Shown piece after piece: positions 1 to 6,974 of a stretch of DNA of 64,000 bases. This DNA comes from Blautia glucerasea. GTDB taxonomy: Bacteria; Bacillota; Clostridia; Lachnospirales; Lachnospiraceae. The notes under the pieces were generated by a model, which saw only the letters and a program-made list of their open reading frames with translations, did not search any database and was not told where the DNA came from. Position 1 is the first letter of the stretch; each line of letters begins with the position of its first letter. The stretch is from positions 1 to 64,000 of the forward strand of contig NZ_JAJBMO010000012.1 of NCBI RefSeq assembly GCF_020537505.1, written 5' to 3'. Made by a program: the position numbers and the translations under genes.

Positions 1-55
1 CAGTAGTCTTATTGTACTCTGAGGTATTTTCAAATTTCAACGTCTACGCTTTTTA

Positions 56-745
56 TTATACAGGAAGCTCCAATTTAGAGAAAACAGCTTCATTCTCCTT
101 TACATACCCCTGTAATGCTGTTTTATCATTCGTTCGTTGCAAGAATCCACAAACCTGTTGCAAATCTGTTTGGAACCATTCAATGTTTTTGAAATGATAC
201 ACTTCAAAAAGCAGCATTGGTTTTTCTGCAAATAATTTCTGCAGTTCCTCTGGAAAATCTTTTCCCCTAGTCAGATCGTCCATTTTGAAAGCTGATTTCC
301 AGTGCTCCTTTCCAAAATAGACTACAATTTGAAGCACTGGATAAAAACGATCTGTCTTTTTCACTCCAGAAAGACGCTCAGGACCGTCTTTTAAATCATC
401 GCAGTTCTTATGCTCCTTTTGTAGCTTTTTCCACTGATTATAGTAATCTATCCCTTTCTCGTGAAAAAGTCTGACTGGCATTGCATAATGCTCTAATGTC
501 TGTAACTGAATCATAAACAAAAATTTTAGCTTCTTCCATGCCATCATAATAGATAAATCCGGCGTATTTTCTATAGCGACAACTTTGTTATTTTTCCTGT
601 AGATATTATGTATCACTGGATTTTTCTCCACCAGATTATCTGTTGTAATAACTTGTTTGCCATGAAAGATAATTCCATTCAGAAGATCAACAATCCGCCG
701 TGGATCCTTAAAGTACTCAATTGATGTTACGTTCTCTTCCCGCAT
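56..745 (-). pseudogene. Rpn-family (PDDEXK_2) recombination-promoting nuclease/putative transposase, 3'-truncated copy
   Basis: 229 residues from an ATG preceded by AAAGGAG at good spacing; longer upstream starts have no such site. The core, with YAMPVRL followed by a DYYNQW segment and a later FYPVLQIVVYFG strand, matches the Rpn/PDDEXK_2 family, whose members cut DNA and promote RecA-independent recombination. The usual acidic GIENQ-like core reads IQLQ here, so nuclease activity is doubtful. The protein stops at residue 229 just after NEAVFSKLE, whereas the inverted relative at 2788-3629 continues for about 100 more residues (helical, Lys/Arg/Glu-rich tail). Homology ends abruptly near base 72, so the 3' end has been lost. 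Family assignment is fairly sure; function of this copy is not. Confidence 0.75.
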
Positions 746-1008
746 GCACACTCCTTTCTGCATATGAAAAAGGTTACGTAAAGTCATGTGTATAATACAG
801 AAATGAACATTTTGTACTACTATTAGTATATACATATATTTATCATATTTCAAGTATTAGTATATAAAAATATGACTTTATAACAACCGTTTCATTCAAT
901 ACAAAAACATTCATAACAAATTGGAATTACCTGACCGAATGATCAGATTTAGATTTTTCTTTGGTGAAAGTAGATTAAATATACGACTTAGTGAAGGACA
1001 TTGTCAAT
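72..1008 (-). repeat. Long inverted repeat, left arm (Rpn gene plus its leader and promoter)
   Basis: Read on the minus strand, this stretch matches 2523-3322 read on the plus strand. The match covers the coding core, the roughly 230-base leader and a promoter. It ends inside the gene near base 72 and at the shared ATTGACAA. The arms differ at scattered bases and by a 136-base deletion in the right arm. Confidence 0.8.
978..1007 (-). promoter_or_regulatory. Promoter of the left Rpn copy
   Basis: Minus strand: TTGACA at 1007-1002, 18-base spacer, TATATT at 983-978. The same pair (TTGACA, 18 bases, TATACT) is conserved at the right arm, 2525-2554. The leader to the start codon is about 230 bases, unusually long. 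Confidence 0.55.
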
Positions 1009-1018
1009 GATTAATGTA

Positions 1019-1054
1019 ACAGCGACGGCTATTTTCTCATTTGACCGTCGCTGT
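1019..1054. terminator. Perfect 10-bp hairpin downstream of fic
   Basis: Stem 1019-1028 pairs with 1045-1054 (ACAGCGACGG / CCGTCGCTGT); flanking bases extend the pairing. It lies just past the fic stop on the minus strand. There is no strong U-run, so it may be a weak terminator or an RNA-stabilising hairpin. Confidence 0.45.
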
Positions 1055-1082
1055 ATGTTACATAGAATTTCAGGGCTTCAGA

Positions 1083-1679
1083 TTAACTTTCTGCCAATGA
1101 GCCATAGGGAACTACTGCCTTCGAAAAAATTCTAATAAAAAGAGAACTATCCGCTCTGTCAAAAGACAGTTTACTTGCTTCCAGCATTTCCCGGTGGGTA
1201 GTACAGGATAAATCAAAATCGTAACCGCATTCTAAGCAAACAAGCCTTGCAAATTCTCGCTGGGTTCTTCCATTTCCCTCCCGGAATGGATGTAATGCAT
1301 TTAAATCTCCATAATTATCAGCAAAGACTCTTATAAATTCATCCCTGTTATTTTTTGCAGCTTTACACTGTGGAAAATATTTCCGAAACACAGAGTCTGC
1401 ATAATCTGGAATAAATGCAGTTGCACAAAACAGATTCCCTTTTCCAATTTCTACAGTTCGAATTTTCCCAACCCATTGGTAAAGATCATGAAAAATATAC
1501 TTATGAATGGCTCTTAAATGTGCGAAATCAAATTTGCCTTTAATGGGATTTTCCTGTAACTCATAAAGCCGAATCGCGGTTAATTCTTTTTCTGCCTCGG
1601 ATAATTCCCGGACATCTGTGATATTTAATTTATTCTTTAGAACATTGGATCCTGGATAACAATATTGATTATCTGGCAT
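1083..1679 (-). CDS. Fic-family toxin (AMP-transferase, Fic/Doc fold)
   Basis: 198 residues. The full catalytic loop HPFREGNGRTQR is present at residues 130-141: His130 is the general base, Asn136 and the Arg residues bind ATP and phosphate. Upstream helices (LRAIHKYIF, YQWVGKIRTV, and the flap around residues 78-90) follow the Fic fold. Fic enzymes usually transfer AMP to Ser, Thr or Tyr of a target such as topoisomerase or a GTPase. The start ATG lies inside the 3' end of the small antitoxin gene, so the two are translationally coupled. With an intact motif and a neighbouring inhibitor, this is very probably a class I Fic toxin of the VbhT/VbhA type. The cellular target cannot be read from the sequence. 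Confidence 0.9.
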   Translation of the reverse strand: MPDNQYCYPGSNVLKNKLNITDVRELSEAEKELTAIRLYELQENPIKGKFDFAHLRAIHKYIFHDLYQWVGKIRTVEIGKGNLFCATAFIPDYADSVFRKYFPQCKAAKNNRDEFIRVFADNYGDLNALHPFREGNGRTQREFARLVCLECGYDFDLSCTTHREMLEASKLSFDRADSSLFIRIFSKAVVPYGSLAES

Positions 1680-1836
1680 ATTTTTTGATTACTTCCTGTC
1701 TTAAAGACTCTGACGTACGTTTGCCATTGGCAACCTTAACAAGTTCGTCAACAAATTCTCTGCTAAGATACATATCTTCAATTGCCATGGTTGCGACAAC
1801 ATCAGTTACTCTTTTGGGCTGTTCATTTATTATCAT
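1669..1836 (-). CDS. VbhA-like antitoxin of the Fic toxin
   Basis: 55-residue protein, ATG at 1836-1834 with AAAGG upstream. Its TAA at 1671-1669 overlaps the fic start by 11 bases. The C-terminal half (ELVKVANGKRTSESLRQEVI) resembles the antitoxin_VbhA domain. The segment T16-M-A-I-E20-D fits the class I inhibitory helix motif [S/T]xxxE[G/N], with Asp in place of the final Gly/Asn; Glu20 would block the gamma-phosphate site of Fic. Overlap and gene order (antitoxin first) fit the family. The motif match is by eye. Confidence 0.8.
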   Translation of the reverse strand: MIINEQPKRVTDVVATMAIEDMYLSREFVDELVKVANGKRTSESLRQEVIKKYAR

Positions 1837-1883
1837 AGCAAAATTTCCTTTTAGTGAGAGAAAGTCAGTTGTTTATATTTTTA

Positions 1884-2144
1884 TCATTTACTATAATGAT
1901 AACGACAAGCTAATATATAAACATTCTCTTCGTCAATTTTATAAATCAGCCGGTCTTTATCATTGATTCGGCGGCTCCAATAGCCGGTTAAATTGCCAAC
2001 CAAAGGCTCTGGCTTCCCAATTCCGGTATTTCCATTTCTGCATATATCTTCTATAAGGGCATTGATTTTTTTGAGTGTTTTTCGGTCTTCGGTTTCCCAG
2101 TAAACATAATCTGCCCAGCCATTATCTGTAAATATTTTATTCAT
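1884..2144 (-). CDS. yoeB: YoeB/Txe-type mRNA interferase toxin
   Basis: 86 residues from ATG 2144 (MNKIFTDNGW), preceded by AGAGG; a TTG nine bases upstream is in frame but gives an atypical N-terminus. RelE/ParE-superfamily toxin: the W-DY-YW start, the KIN-LI-DI helix, GKPEPL, the W-SRRI strand and the C-terminal CRYHY with the catalytic His are all present. YoeB binds the 70S ribosome and cleaves mRNA in the A site. It overlaps the antitoxin stop codon by 8 bases, so synthesis should be coupled. Intact and of normal length (family about 84). Confidence 0.93.
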   Translation of the reverse strand: MNKIFTDNGWADYVYWETEDRKTLKKINALIEDICRNGNTGIGKPEPLVGNLTGYWSRRINDKDRLIYKIDEENVYILACRYHYSK

Positions 2145-2403
2145 CAGGACCAACCTCTTTTAAATCATGGACAGACATATGCCCGGATTCTAACTGTGCC
2201 TTGGATTCCATTAACCAGTCATAATTCGCTTTATTTCCCATCACATGAAGATTTTCCAAAAGGTTGTTGTAGGATTCTTCGGACATCATTACGACGTTGC
2301 GGTTATTTTTTCTGGTAACGATCATGGTTTCGTAATCGTCAGTAACTTTGTCCATGCAGCTTTTCATATTCTCTCTTAAATTGGTGTAATTAACTGCTAA
2401 CAT
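2137..2403 (-). CDS. yefM: YefM/Phd-type antitoxin
   Basis: 88 residues, AAAGGAG ahead of the ATG. The N-terminal Phd/YefM dimerisation fold is clear (NYTNLRENMKSCMDKV, ETMIVTRKNNRNVVMMSEESYN). The C-terminal part is the usual flexible toxin-wrapping tail. It normally binds the operator upstream of its own gene as an antitoxin-toxin complex and represses it. First gene of the pair with yoeB, overlapping by 8 bases. This pair is read toward the Fic pair on the same strand, about 50 bases upstream of it, so read-through between the two modules is possible. Confidence 0.93.
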   Translation of the reverse strand: MLAVNYTNLRENMKSCMDKVTDDYETMIVTRKNNRNVVMMSEESYNNLLENLHVMGNKANYDWLMESKAQLESGHMSVHDLKEVGPDE

Positions 2404-2522
2404 ACGAGCACTCCTTTACGTACAGTATTCTGTACTTTTATTATATGGAAGATTTATGAGAAAGTCAACGGGATTTGAAAAAAATTTAAAGAGATTTGCA
2501 AGACATAAACCTTAATTTTCTG

Positions 2523-3322
2523 ATTGACAAGACCATTTATCAAGTCGTATACTTAACCTACTTTCACAAAAGAAAAATCTCAATCTGGTCATTCGGTCAG
2601 GTAATTCCAATTTGTTATGAATATTTTTTTATAGGTATGAAACGGGTTGTTGTGAAGTTATATTTTCGTATACTAATACTTGAAATATAATGAATATATG
2701 TATATATTAATAGTAGTACAAAATGTTCATTTCTGTGTTACGCACATGACTTTACGTGACCTTTTTCATATGCAGAAAGAAGTGTGCATGCGGGAAGAGA
2801 ACGCAACATCAATTGAGTACTTTAAGGATCCACGGCGGATTTATCTATTATGATGGCATGGAAGAAACTGAAATTTTTGTTTATGATTCAGATACAGACA
2901 TTAGAGCATTATGCAATGCCGGTCAGACTTTTGCATGAGAAAGGGACAGATTACTATAACCAGTGGAAAAAGCTGCAAAAGGCGCATAAAAACTGTGATG
3001 ATTTAAAAGACAGTCCGGAGCGGCTTTCTGGAATGAAAAAGACAGATCGTTTTTATCCAGTGCTTCAAATTGTAATCTATTTTGGAAAAGAGCGCTGGCA
3101 GGCAGCCTTTCAAATGGACGATCTGACTAGGACAAGTTTTTTTCCGGAAGAACTGCGAAAATTATTTGCAGAGAAACCAATGCTGCTTTTTGAAGTGTAT
3201 CATTTCAAAAACATCGAATGGTTCCAGACAGATTTGCGGCAGGTCTGTGGGTTCTTACAGAGAACGAATGATAAAACGGCATTACAGGAGTATGTGAAAG
3301 AGAATGAAGCTGTTTTCTCTAG
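2523..3322 (+). repeat. Long inverted repeat, right arm
   Basis: Plus-strand counterpart of 72-1008: it starts at the shared ATTGACAA, contains the promoter and leader, and follows the Rpn coding sequence to NEAVFSR. It is about 136 bases shorter because of an internal deletion. With the left arm it brackets both toxin-antitoxin pairs. Confidence 0.8.
2525..2554 (+). promoter_or_regulatory. Promoter of the right Rpn copy
   Basis: TTGACA 2525-2530, 18-base spacer, TATACT 2549-2554. It is conserved in sequence and spacing with the left arm, which argues that the promoter was part of the duplicated unit. Confidence 0.55.
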
Positions 3323-3629
3323 ACTAGAAGAAGACACTTTTGATTTACTTACCGTAATGTCTGGAATTAGGGCTATGAAACTTATAAAAAGAGATGTTGA
3401 AAGCGTGGGAGGTGGGTTTGATATGTGTAAGGCGTTTGATGATATGATGAGGGATAGTAAACGAGAAGGTAGACGAGAAGGCAAACGGGAAGGCAAACGC
3501 GAGGCAGAAGAACAGATGAGCAAATTAATTCAAAAATTAATTTCTGCTGGGCGTATTACTGATTTACAGCAGGCAAGTAGTAATAAAAAGTATCGAAAAA
3601 AATTGATGGCAGAGTTGGGGATTGCGTGA
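2788..3629 (+). pseudogene. Rpn-family nuclease/transposase, copy with 5' deletion and frameshift
   Basis: The original ATG (2788) and first 17 codons match the left copy. Near 2840 the sequence then jumps from the codons for DPRR to those for LSIMM of the left copy, losing 136 bases between two short GGATT repeats and shifting frame. The ribosome binding site has also decayed (AAAGAAG instead of AAAGGAG). An in-frame ATG at 2850 opens 259 codons that keep the family core and the complete C-terminal tail. That tail carries a repeated KREG/RREG stretch near residues 209-220 and a terminal KKLMAELG helix typical of the family. Neither copy is whole: this one keeps the 3' end, the left one the 5' end. 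Confidence 0.75.
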
Positions 3630-3752
3630 AGATAAAGCTGGGTGGTGGCTTTGAGGGCTGCCACTCTATTTGCCTGGAAATTTTATTGTGTTAAGATGAG
3701 TGAGAATCCGCGGCTTTTAGAGAGATTTCTTTTGAATTGAGTTTGTTCAATT

Positions 3753-4103
3753 ATGGGGGGAATTGGGATGGGAAGGGCCGTGTTGGTTGCGATTAGTATT
3801 CCGATTTTTACTTCTCAGTTGGAGAAGTCTAGGGAGGCAGTTGATGCAGCTAATATCCGAGCTGGATATGCAGAATTAATGTCAGATGTTCTTACAGGAG
3901 ACTACAAAACTGGTGACGGTGCAAAAACTTATTCAGTCGGACTTAAACAGCAAACAGGTGACTGGCAGAATGCAGATTTGGCTAACGGACTTAAAGAAAA
4001 TATGGATTTTGACGGAACTCCAGCAAAAGACGGAACAGCAACTTTAACATATACCGCAACTCCAGAAACTGGTAAGAAAAATGTTACCGTAAAATTTAGT
4101 TAA
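3753..4103 (+). pseudogene. Leaderless type IV pilin copy (possible silent cassette)
   Basis: Inverted relative of the major pilin gene at 4288-4689. From base 3777 there are 34 bases identical to the pilin gene (codons for VLVAISIPIF), then a related LEKSREAVDAANIR-GYAE helix, then a different but complete C-terminal globular part ending at a normal stop. Everything before alanine 25 of the pilin (positively charged leader, G|F cleavage site, Glu5 and the first 13 mature residues) is replaced by unrelated GGG-rich sequence. It therefore cannot be processed by a prepilin peptidase. A GGGGGG stretch before ATG 3768 could allow translation, but the product would not be a pilin. Either a decayed duplicate or a donor for pilin variation. 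Confidence 0.75.
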
Positions 4104-4129
4104 TGCCAATTAAATGATATGTTAAAAAT

Positions 4130-4156
4130 GAACCTTGGGGTCTGACCCCAAGGTTC
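4130..4156 (-). terminator. Strong hairpin between the two convergent pilin sequences
   Basis: Perfect 11-bp stem (4130-4140 with 4146-4156, arm GAACCTTGGGG) with a 5-base loop. On the minus strand it is followed by ATTTTTAAC, fitting an intrinsic terminator for the pilin gene that ends at 4288. It also lies directly behind the leaderless pilin on the plus strand. Confidence 0.65.
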
Positions 4157-4287
4157 AATGATTCTACAGGATATTTTCATTAGAATATATAAAACTTTAA
4201 TTAATCTAAAACAGCTGATTTGCCAGCAAGTCTAGTATTTATAAAGTTGTAAACAGATGATTCTTAAATGAACACAAATAAATTCAA

Positions 4288-4689
4288 TTAAGCGACGACT
4301 TTTGCAGTCCACTGTTTTCCAGTTGCGTCTTCATCAAATGCAAAAGTAACTGTTATTTCACCAGCGGTACCGTCTTTTGCTGTCAAAGTAGAATCTAGAT
4401 TAAATGGAAGTTCAGTTCCTAAGCCACTAAAGTTGTCAGATTTTTTTCCTTTTAAAGTTACCTGCTTTGGAATGGTAGTATCCCCAGATGTGCCGGCTGT
4501 TAAATAATCAGATGCTGCCTCAGCATAAGCTGCTCGAAGATTCGCAATAGAAACGGCATCCCTACTCTTCTCCAACTGGCTATTAAAAATCGGAATACTA
4601 ATCGCAACCAACACGGCGATAATAGCTACAACAATAAGCAGCTCAGCCAATGTAAAACCTTTTTTGTTCTTTTTCGCTTTCTTAAACAT
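4288..4689 (-). CDS. pilA: Major type IV pilin (type IVa-like prepilin)
   Basis: 133 residues, AGGAGG seven bases before ATG. A classic class III signal: basic leader KKAKKNKKG, cleavage after Gly11, mature Phe1 and Glu5, then a hydrophobic helix (residues 12-35) continuing into an amphipathic helix to about residue 60. The globular part is short (about 75 residues) and Ser/Thr/Lys-rich, with no cysteine pair. Assembled by PilB/PilC after cleavage by PilD. It is the last gene of the pilus cluster, 57 bases after the GHKL-like gene, and probably shares the promoter at 5273-5344. The canonical N-terminus and intact signal make it the best candidate for the fibre subunit. Confidence 0.9.
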   Translation of the reverse strand: MFKKAKKNKKGFTLAELLIVVAIIAVLVAISIPIFNSQLEKSRDAVSIANLRAAYAEAASDYLTAGTSGDTTIPKQVTLKGKKSDNFSGLGTELPFNLDSTLTAKDGTAGEITVTFAFDEDATGKQWTAKVVA

Positions 4690-4746
4690 TTTAAAGCCTC
4701 CTATTAATTATTTTTCATTTTTAAGATCTCGAAGCATCTCGGATTT

Positions 4747-5199
4747 TCAGTTGTCGGGAACGGCGATTTTGATGATTCCTTTGTCACCGTCGAGCTGAAA
4801 TTTCAAGTAGCCGCCTACAGAATCGATCAGGTCACGCATCTTAATGATTCCCTTATCGAATTCCCGGATCATGCGGTCCTCACAGGAATACTGAATCTTG
4901 ATCAGTGTCTGCTCCTGCATGTCCCGGCAACGGATTCTGATGTAGCGTCCCCGCGGGGGTGTGGTCTCAACACAATTTGATTTCGCTGTATCAAGGGCCA
5001 TGCTAACTATCTGGCAAAGTCGATTACCTGATCGATTTTCCTTAAGCTCCTGAACCTCGGCAGATGTCCAGATATCGTCTGCTTCTGCTTCTGCTGTAAA
5101 TCTGTTTAACACTTCATTCATCTCAGGATAAGATGTAAAAAAGCATTTGTTCTGTCTCTGATTCATTCCATCGATGGCATCTAACTTTTGCACTGCCAC
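4747..5199 (-). CDS. Degenerate GHKL (histidine-kinase-like ATPase) domain protein
   Basis: 150 residues from a GTG with AAAGGAG 11 bases upstream. The last 100 residues look like the ATP-binding domain of AgrC/VirS-type kinases: an N-box-like helix (LCQIVSMALDTAKSNC), a strand pair RYIRIRCR and TLIKIQYSC, then IIKMRDLIDSVGG-LKF with a final strand GIIKIAV. The N-box Asn-rich core, the G1 Asp loop and an H-box are missing or unrecognisable, and there is no membrane part. It is unlikely to be an active kinase and more likely a binding partner of the LytTR regulator encoded upstream, or a relic. It lies between that regulator and the major pilin gene. Confidence 0.6.
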   Translation of the reverse strand: MAVQKLDAIDGMNQRQNKCFFTSYPEMNEVLNRFTAEAEADDIWTSAEVQELKENRSGNRLCQIVSMALDTAKSNCVETTPPRGRYIRIRCRDMQEQTLIKIQYSCEDRMIREFDKGIIKMRDLIDSVGGYLKFQLDGDKGIIKIAVPDN

Positions 5200-5272
5200 T
5201 ATCCGTCTCGCTCCTTTCTCTTAGGATGTGTTTATTATATCAATAATTTTCTAATTTGTATACATAATGTCG

Positions 5273-5344
5273 ATTATAGCAACATTTTTGTCAAAATTGG
5301 TTTTTCCCTGTCATTTTTGACATAAGTTCTGTAACTTTTGACAT
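5273..5344 (-). promoter_or_regulatory. Candidate LytTR-activated promoter for the GHKL-pilin pair
   Basis: Minus strand: two identical 9-base repeats ATGTCAAAA at 5344-5336 and 5323-5315, exactly 21 bases apart (two helical turns), as LytTR regulators prefer. They are followed by a good -10 TATAAT at 5278-5273 without a matching -35 at 17 bases. An inverted TTTTGACA copy lies near 5296-5289. A strong -10, a poor -35 and upstream direct repeats suggest activator dependence. The specific repeat does not closely match the published AgrA consensus. Confidence 0.45.
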
Positions 5345-5475
5345 TTTATACCAGGAATGCCGCACCTCGTCTAGAGAAATATCTACATTTGAATTACTCC
5401 CGAAAAAAAGAACATATGCCAAAATGATTTCTCACTTTAACACACGCCCTTGATTTTTTTCGTATTTATTTGTTC

Positions 5476-6189
5476 TCACAGCTTCTCAAACATATAATCA
5501 TAATAAACTTCCCGTGCCGCCCGCTGGTATTTCCTGGAGATGGGGATCTCATGGGACTGGACTACAAACTTGCTGGCGTCCATTTTTTCTACAAAGTACA
5601 GGCTGATGATGTAACTCTGATGACACCGGAAAAACAGTCTGCCGGGGAGCTGCTGTTCCAACTCGTCCAGCTTTGCGTAGCTCTCCATGCTTCCGCCGTC
5701 CTCCATGTGAAGGATCACCTTTCGGTTGGCGCTTTCCATATAGAGAATGTTGCGGCAGTAAACACGGCGGTAGCTGCCGCCTGCTTCTTTCAGCATAAGG
5801 GAAGCGCGCCGCTCCATATTTGGCTTTTGCCAGAAAAAGGTGATGCAGTTATGAAGCTCACTTACATCAAATGGATACAGAAGATACCCGGTAGCAAACA
5901 CGGAAAAGGCCTCCGCGTAATATCTCTGGGAATCTGTGATGAAGCAGATCATCACTTTGCGGTTCCGGGCGCGGATGTTTGCTGCCAGCTTCAGACCATC
6001 CCCCTCGTGACGGATGGTGGTGTTCAGAATCAGAATATCAAAAGAAGAAGCGTCTTCGTTTAGATTTTCCAGATAGTCATATTCATTTGTAAATTCACTC
6101 ACCTGAATATCCAGATTCGCACCCATAAGGCCAGCGCGGATGTATTCTCTGTGTTCTTTTGACTTTTCCACAATTGCTGCCCGCAGCAT
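5476..6189 (-). CDS. LytTR-family response regulator with a degenerate receiver
   Basis: 237 residues, GGGGG before the ATG. Residues 1-120 keep a receiver-like fold, but the key residues are gone: the acidic pair is E8-K9, the phosphate acceptor Asp is Asn56 (ILILN), and the conserved Lys is Tyr105 (GYLLYPFD). Residues 135-237 are a good LytTR DNA-binding domain (ILYMESANRKVILH, RCHQSYIISLYFV, ISRKYQRAAREVY). It should bind tandem direct repeats independently of phosphorylation. Placed between pilO and the GHKL-pilin pair, it is probably a local regulator of pilin expression. The loss of phosphorylation chemistry is read directly; the regulatory target is inferred. Confidence 0.85.
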   Translation of the reverse strand: MLRAAIVEKSKEHREYIRAGLMGANLDIQVSEFTNEYDYLENLNEDASSFDILILNTTIRHEGDGLKLAANIRARNRKVMICFITDSQRYYAEAFSVFATGYLLYPFDVSELHNCITFFWQKPNMERRASLMLKEAGGSYRRVYCRNILYMESANRKVILHMEDGGSMESYAKLDELEQQLPGRLFFRCHQSYIISLYFVEKMDASKFVVQSHEIPISRKYQRAAREVYYDYMFEKL

Positions 6190-6353
6190 GATACGTTATC
6201 CCCCGTAATCCACAATTTTATAGAATGATACATGTGCACTAAATTCGAAAATATTCTGTGCTTACAACGTATGCTCTTTAACTTGAAACATTCCAAGCGA
6301 GTCAAAGCACGATTTTGGACTAATTATTTTAGCAACTATGAGACGTTGTAAAA

Positions 6354-6974
6354 TCAATAGCTGCTATCCACTGCCTGCCCCGCAGCCGCAGATGTATCCG
6401 CCGGAAGTCCGCTGTCCGCTTTTCCGCCCTGCATGGTCTCATAAAAGGTAGCTGTGACGCCTACATTCACGCTTCCAGTCTCCAGATTGTCATCCCCTGC
6501 CACGAACCGGAGATCACTTACGATGCATCTCCACTCTCCTGTGCAAAGACTATTCACCAGGTCTGCTGCCTTATTATAATCGGAAGCTGAAAAAGTCAGG
6601 CTAAAGGACCGGCGGATCAGGTCTCCGTCCCTGGTCACATCGCTGAAACTGATATCATATGTATTTGCATCCTGAAGAAGCTGGTTCAGCTCGTCCAGCT
6701 CTGCCTTGGAATTGTTGTAGCTTCCCATTTTTCCCAGGCTGCCTCCCTGCTCGATGGAATCCAGCTCGCTCTGCATTCTGGACAAAGAAGCTGCCTTAGT
6801 CTGAAGGAGCATCATCTCTGTACTCAGCTCCTCCTGCTGGCTTTTTGCCTCATTAATGGCGGTCCGGATAGGCTGGTCTACTACCAGATAATAGCCCACC
6901 GCCAGAAGGATCAAGGTCAGCACCAGGAGCATAATTTTTTCTCTTACCGTAAAATCACGGCTCATTATCTTCAT
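6354..6974 (-). CDS. pilO: PilO-like pilus inner-membrane alignment protein
   Basis: 206 residues: a short cytoplasmic start, one membrane helix (about residues 13-31, IMLLVLTLILLAVGYYL), a coiled coil (about 33-75) and a ferredoxin-like external domain around 100-185. That is the PilO/GspM layout. Its ATG overlaps the stop of the PilM-PilN gene (TAATG), the standard gene order. In pili PilO pairs with PilN and links the cytoplasmic platform to the pilus outlet. The Ala/Ser-rich C-terminal tail is not conserved in the family. Family identity rests on topology and position rather than a strong motif. Confidence 0.8.
   Translation of the reverse strand: MKIMSRDFTVREKIMLLVLTLILLAVGYYLVVDQPIRTAINEAKSQQEELSTEMMLLQTKAASLSRMQSELDSIEQGGSLGKMGSYNNSKAELDELNQLLQDANTYDISFSDVTRDGDLIRRSFSLTFSASDYNKAADLVNSLCTGEWRCIVSDLRFVAGDDNLETGSVNVGVTATFYETMQGGKADSGLPADTSAAAGQAVDSSY

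Noticed and set aside
1..3630. Claim of a bona fide composite transposon
   Set aside because: No target-site duplication can be seen, neither Rpn copy is intact, and the left outer edge lies too close to the window end.
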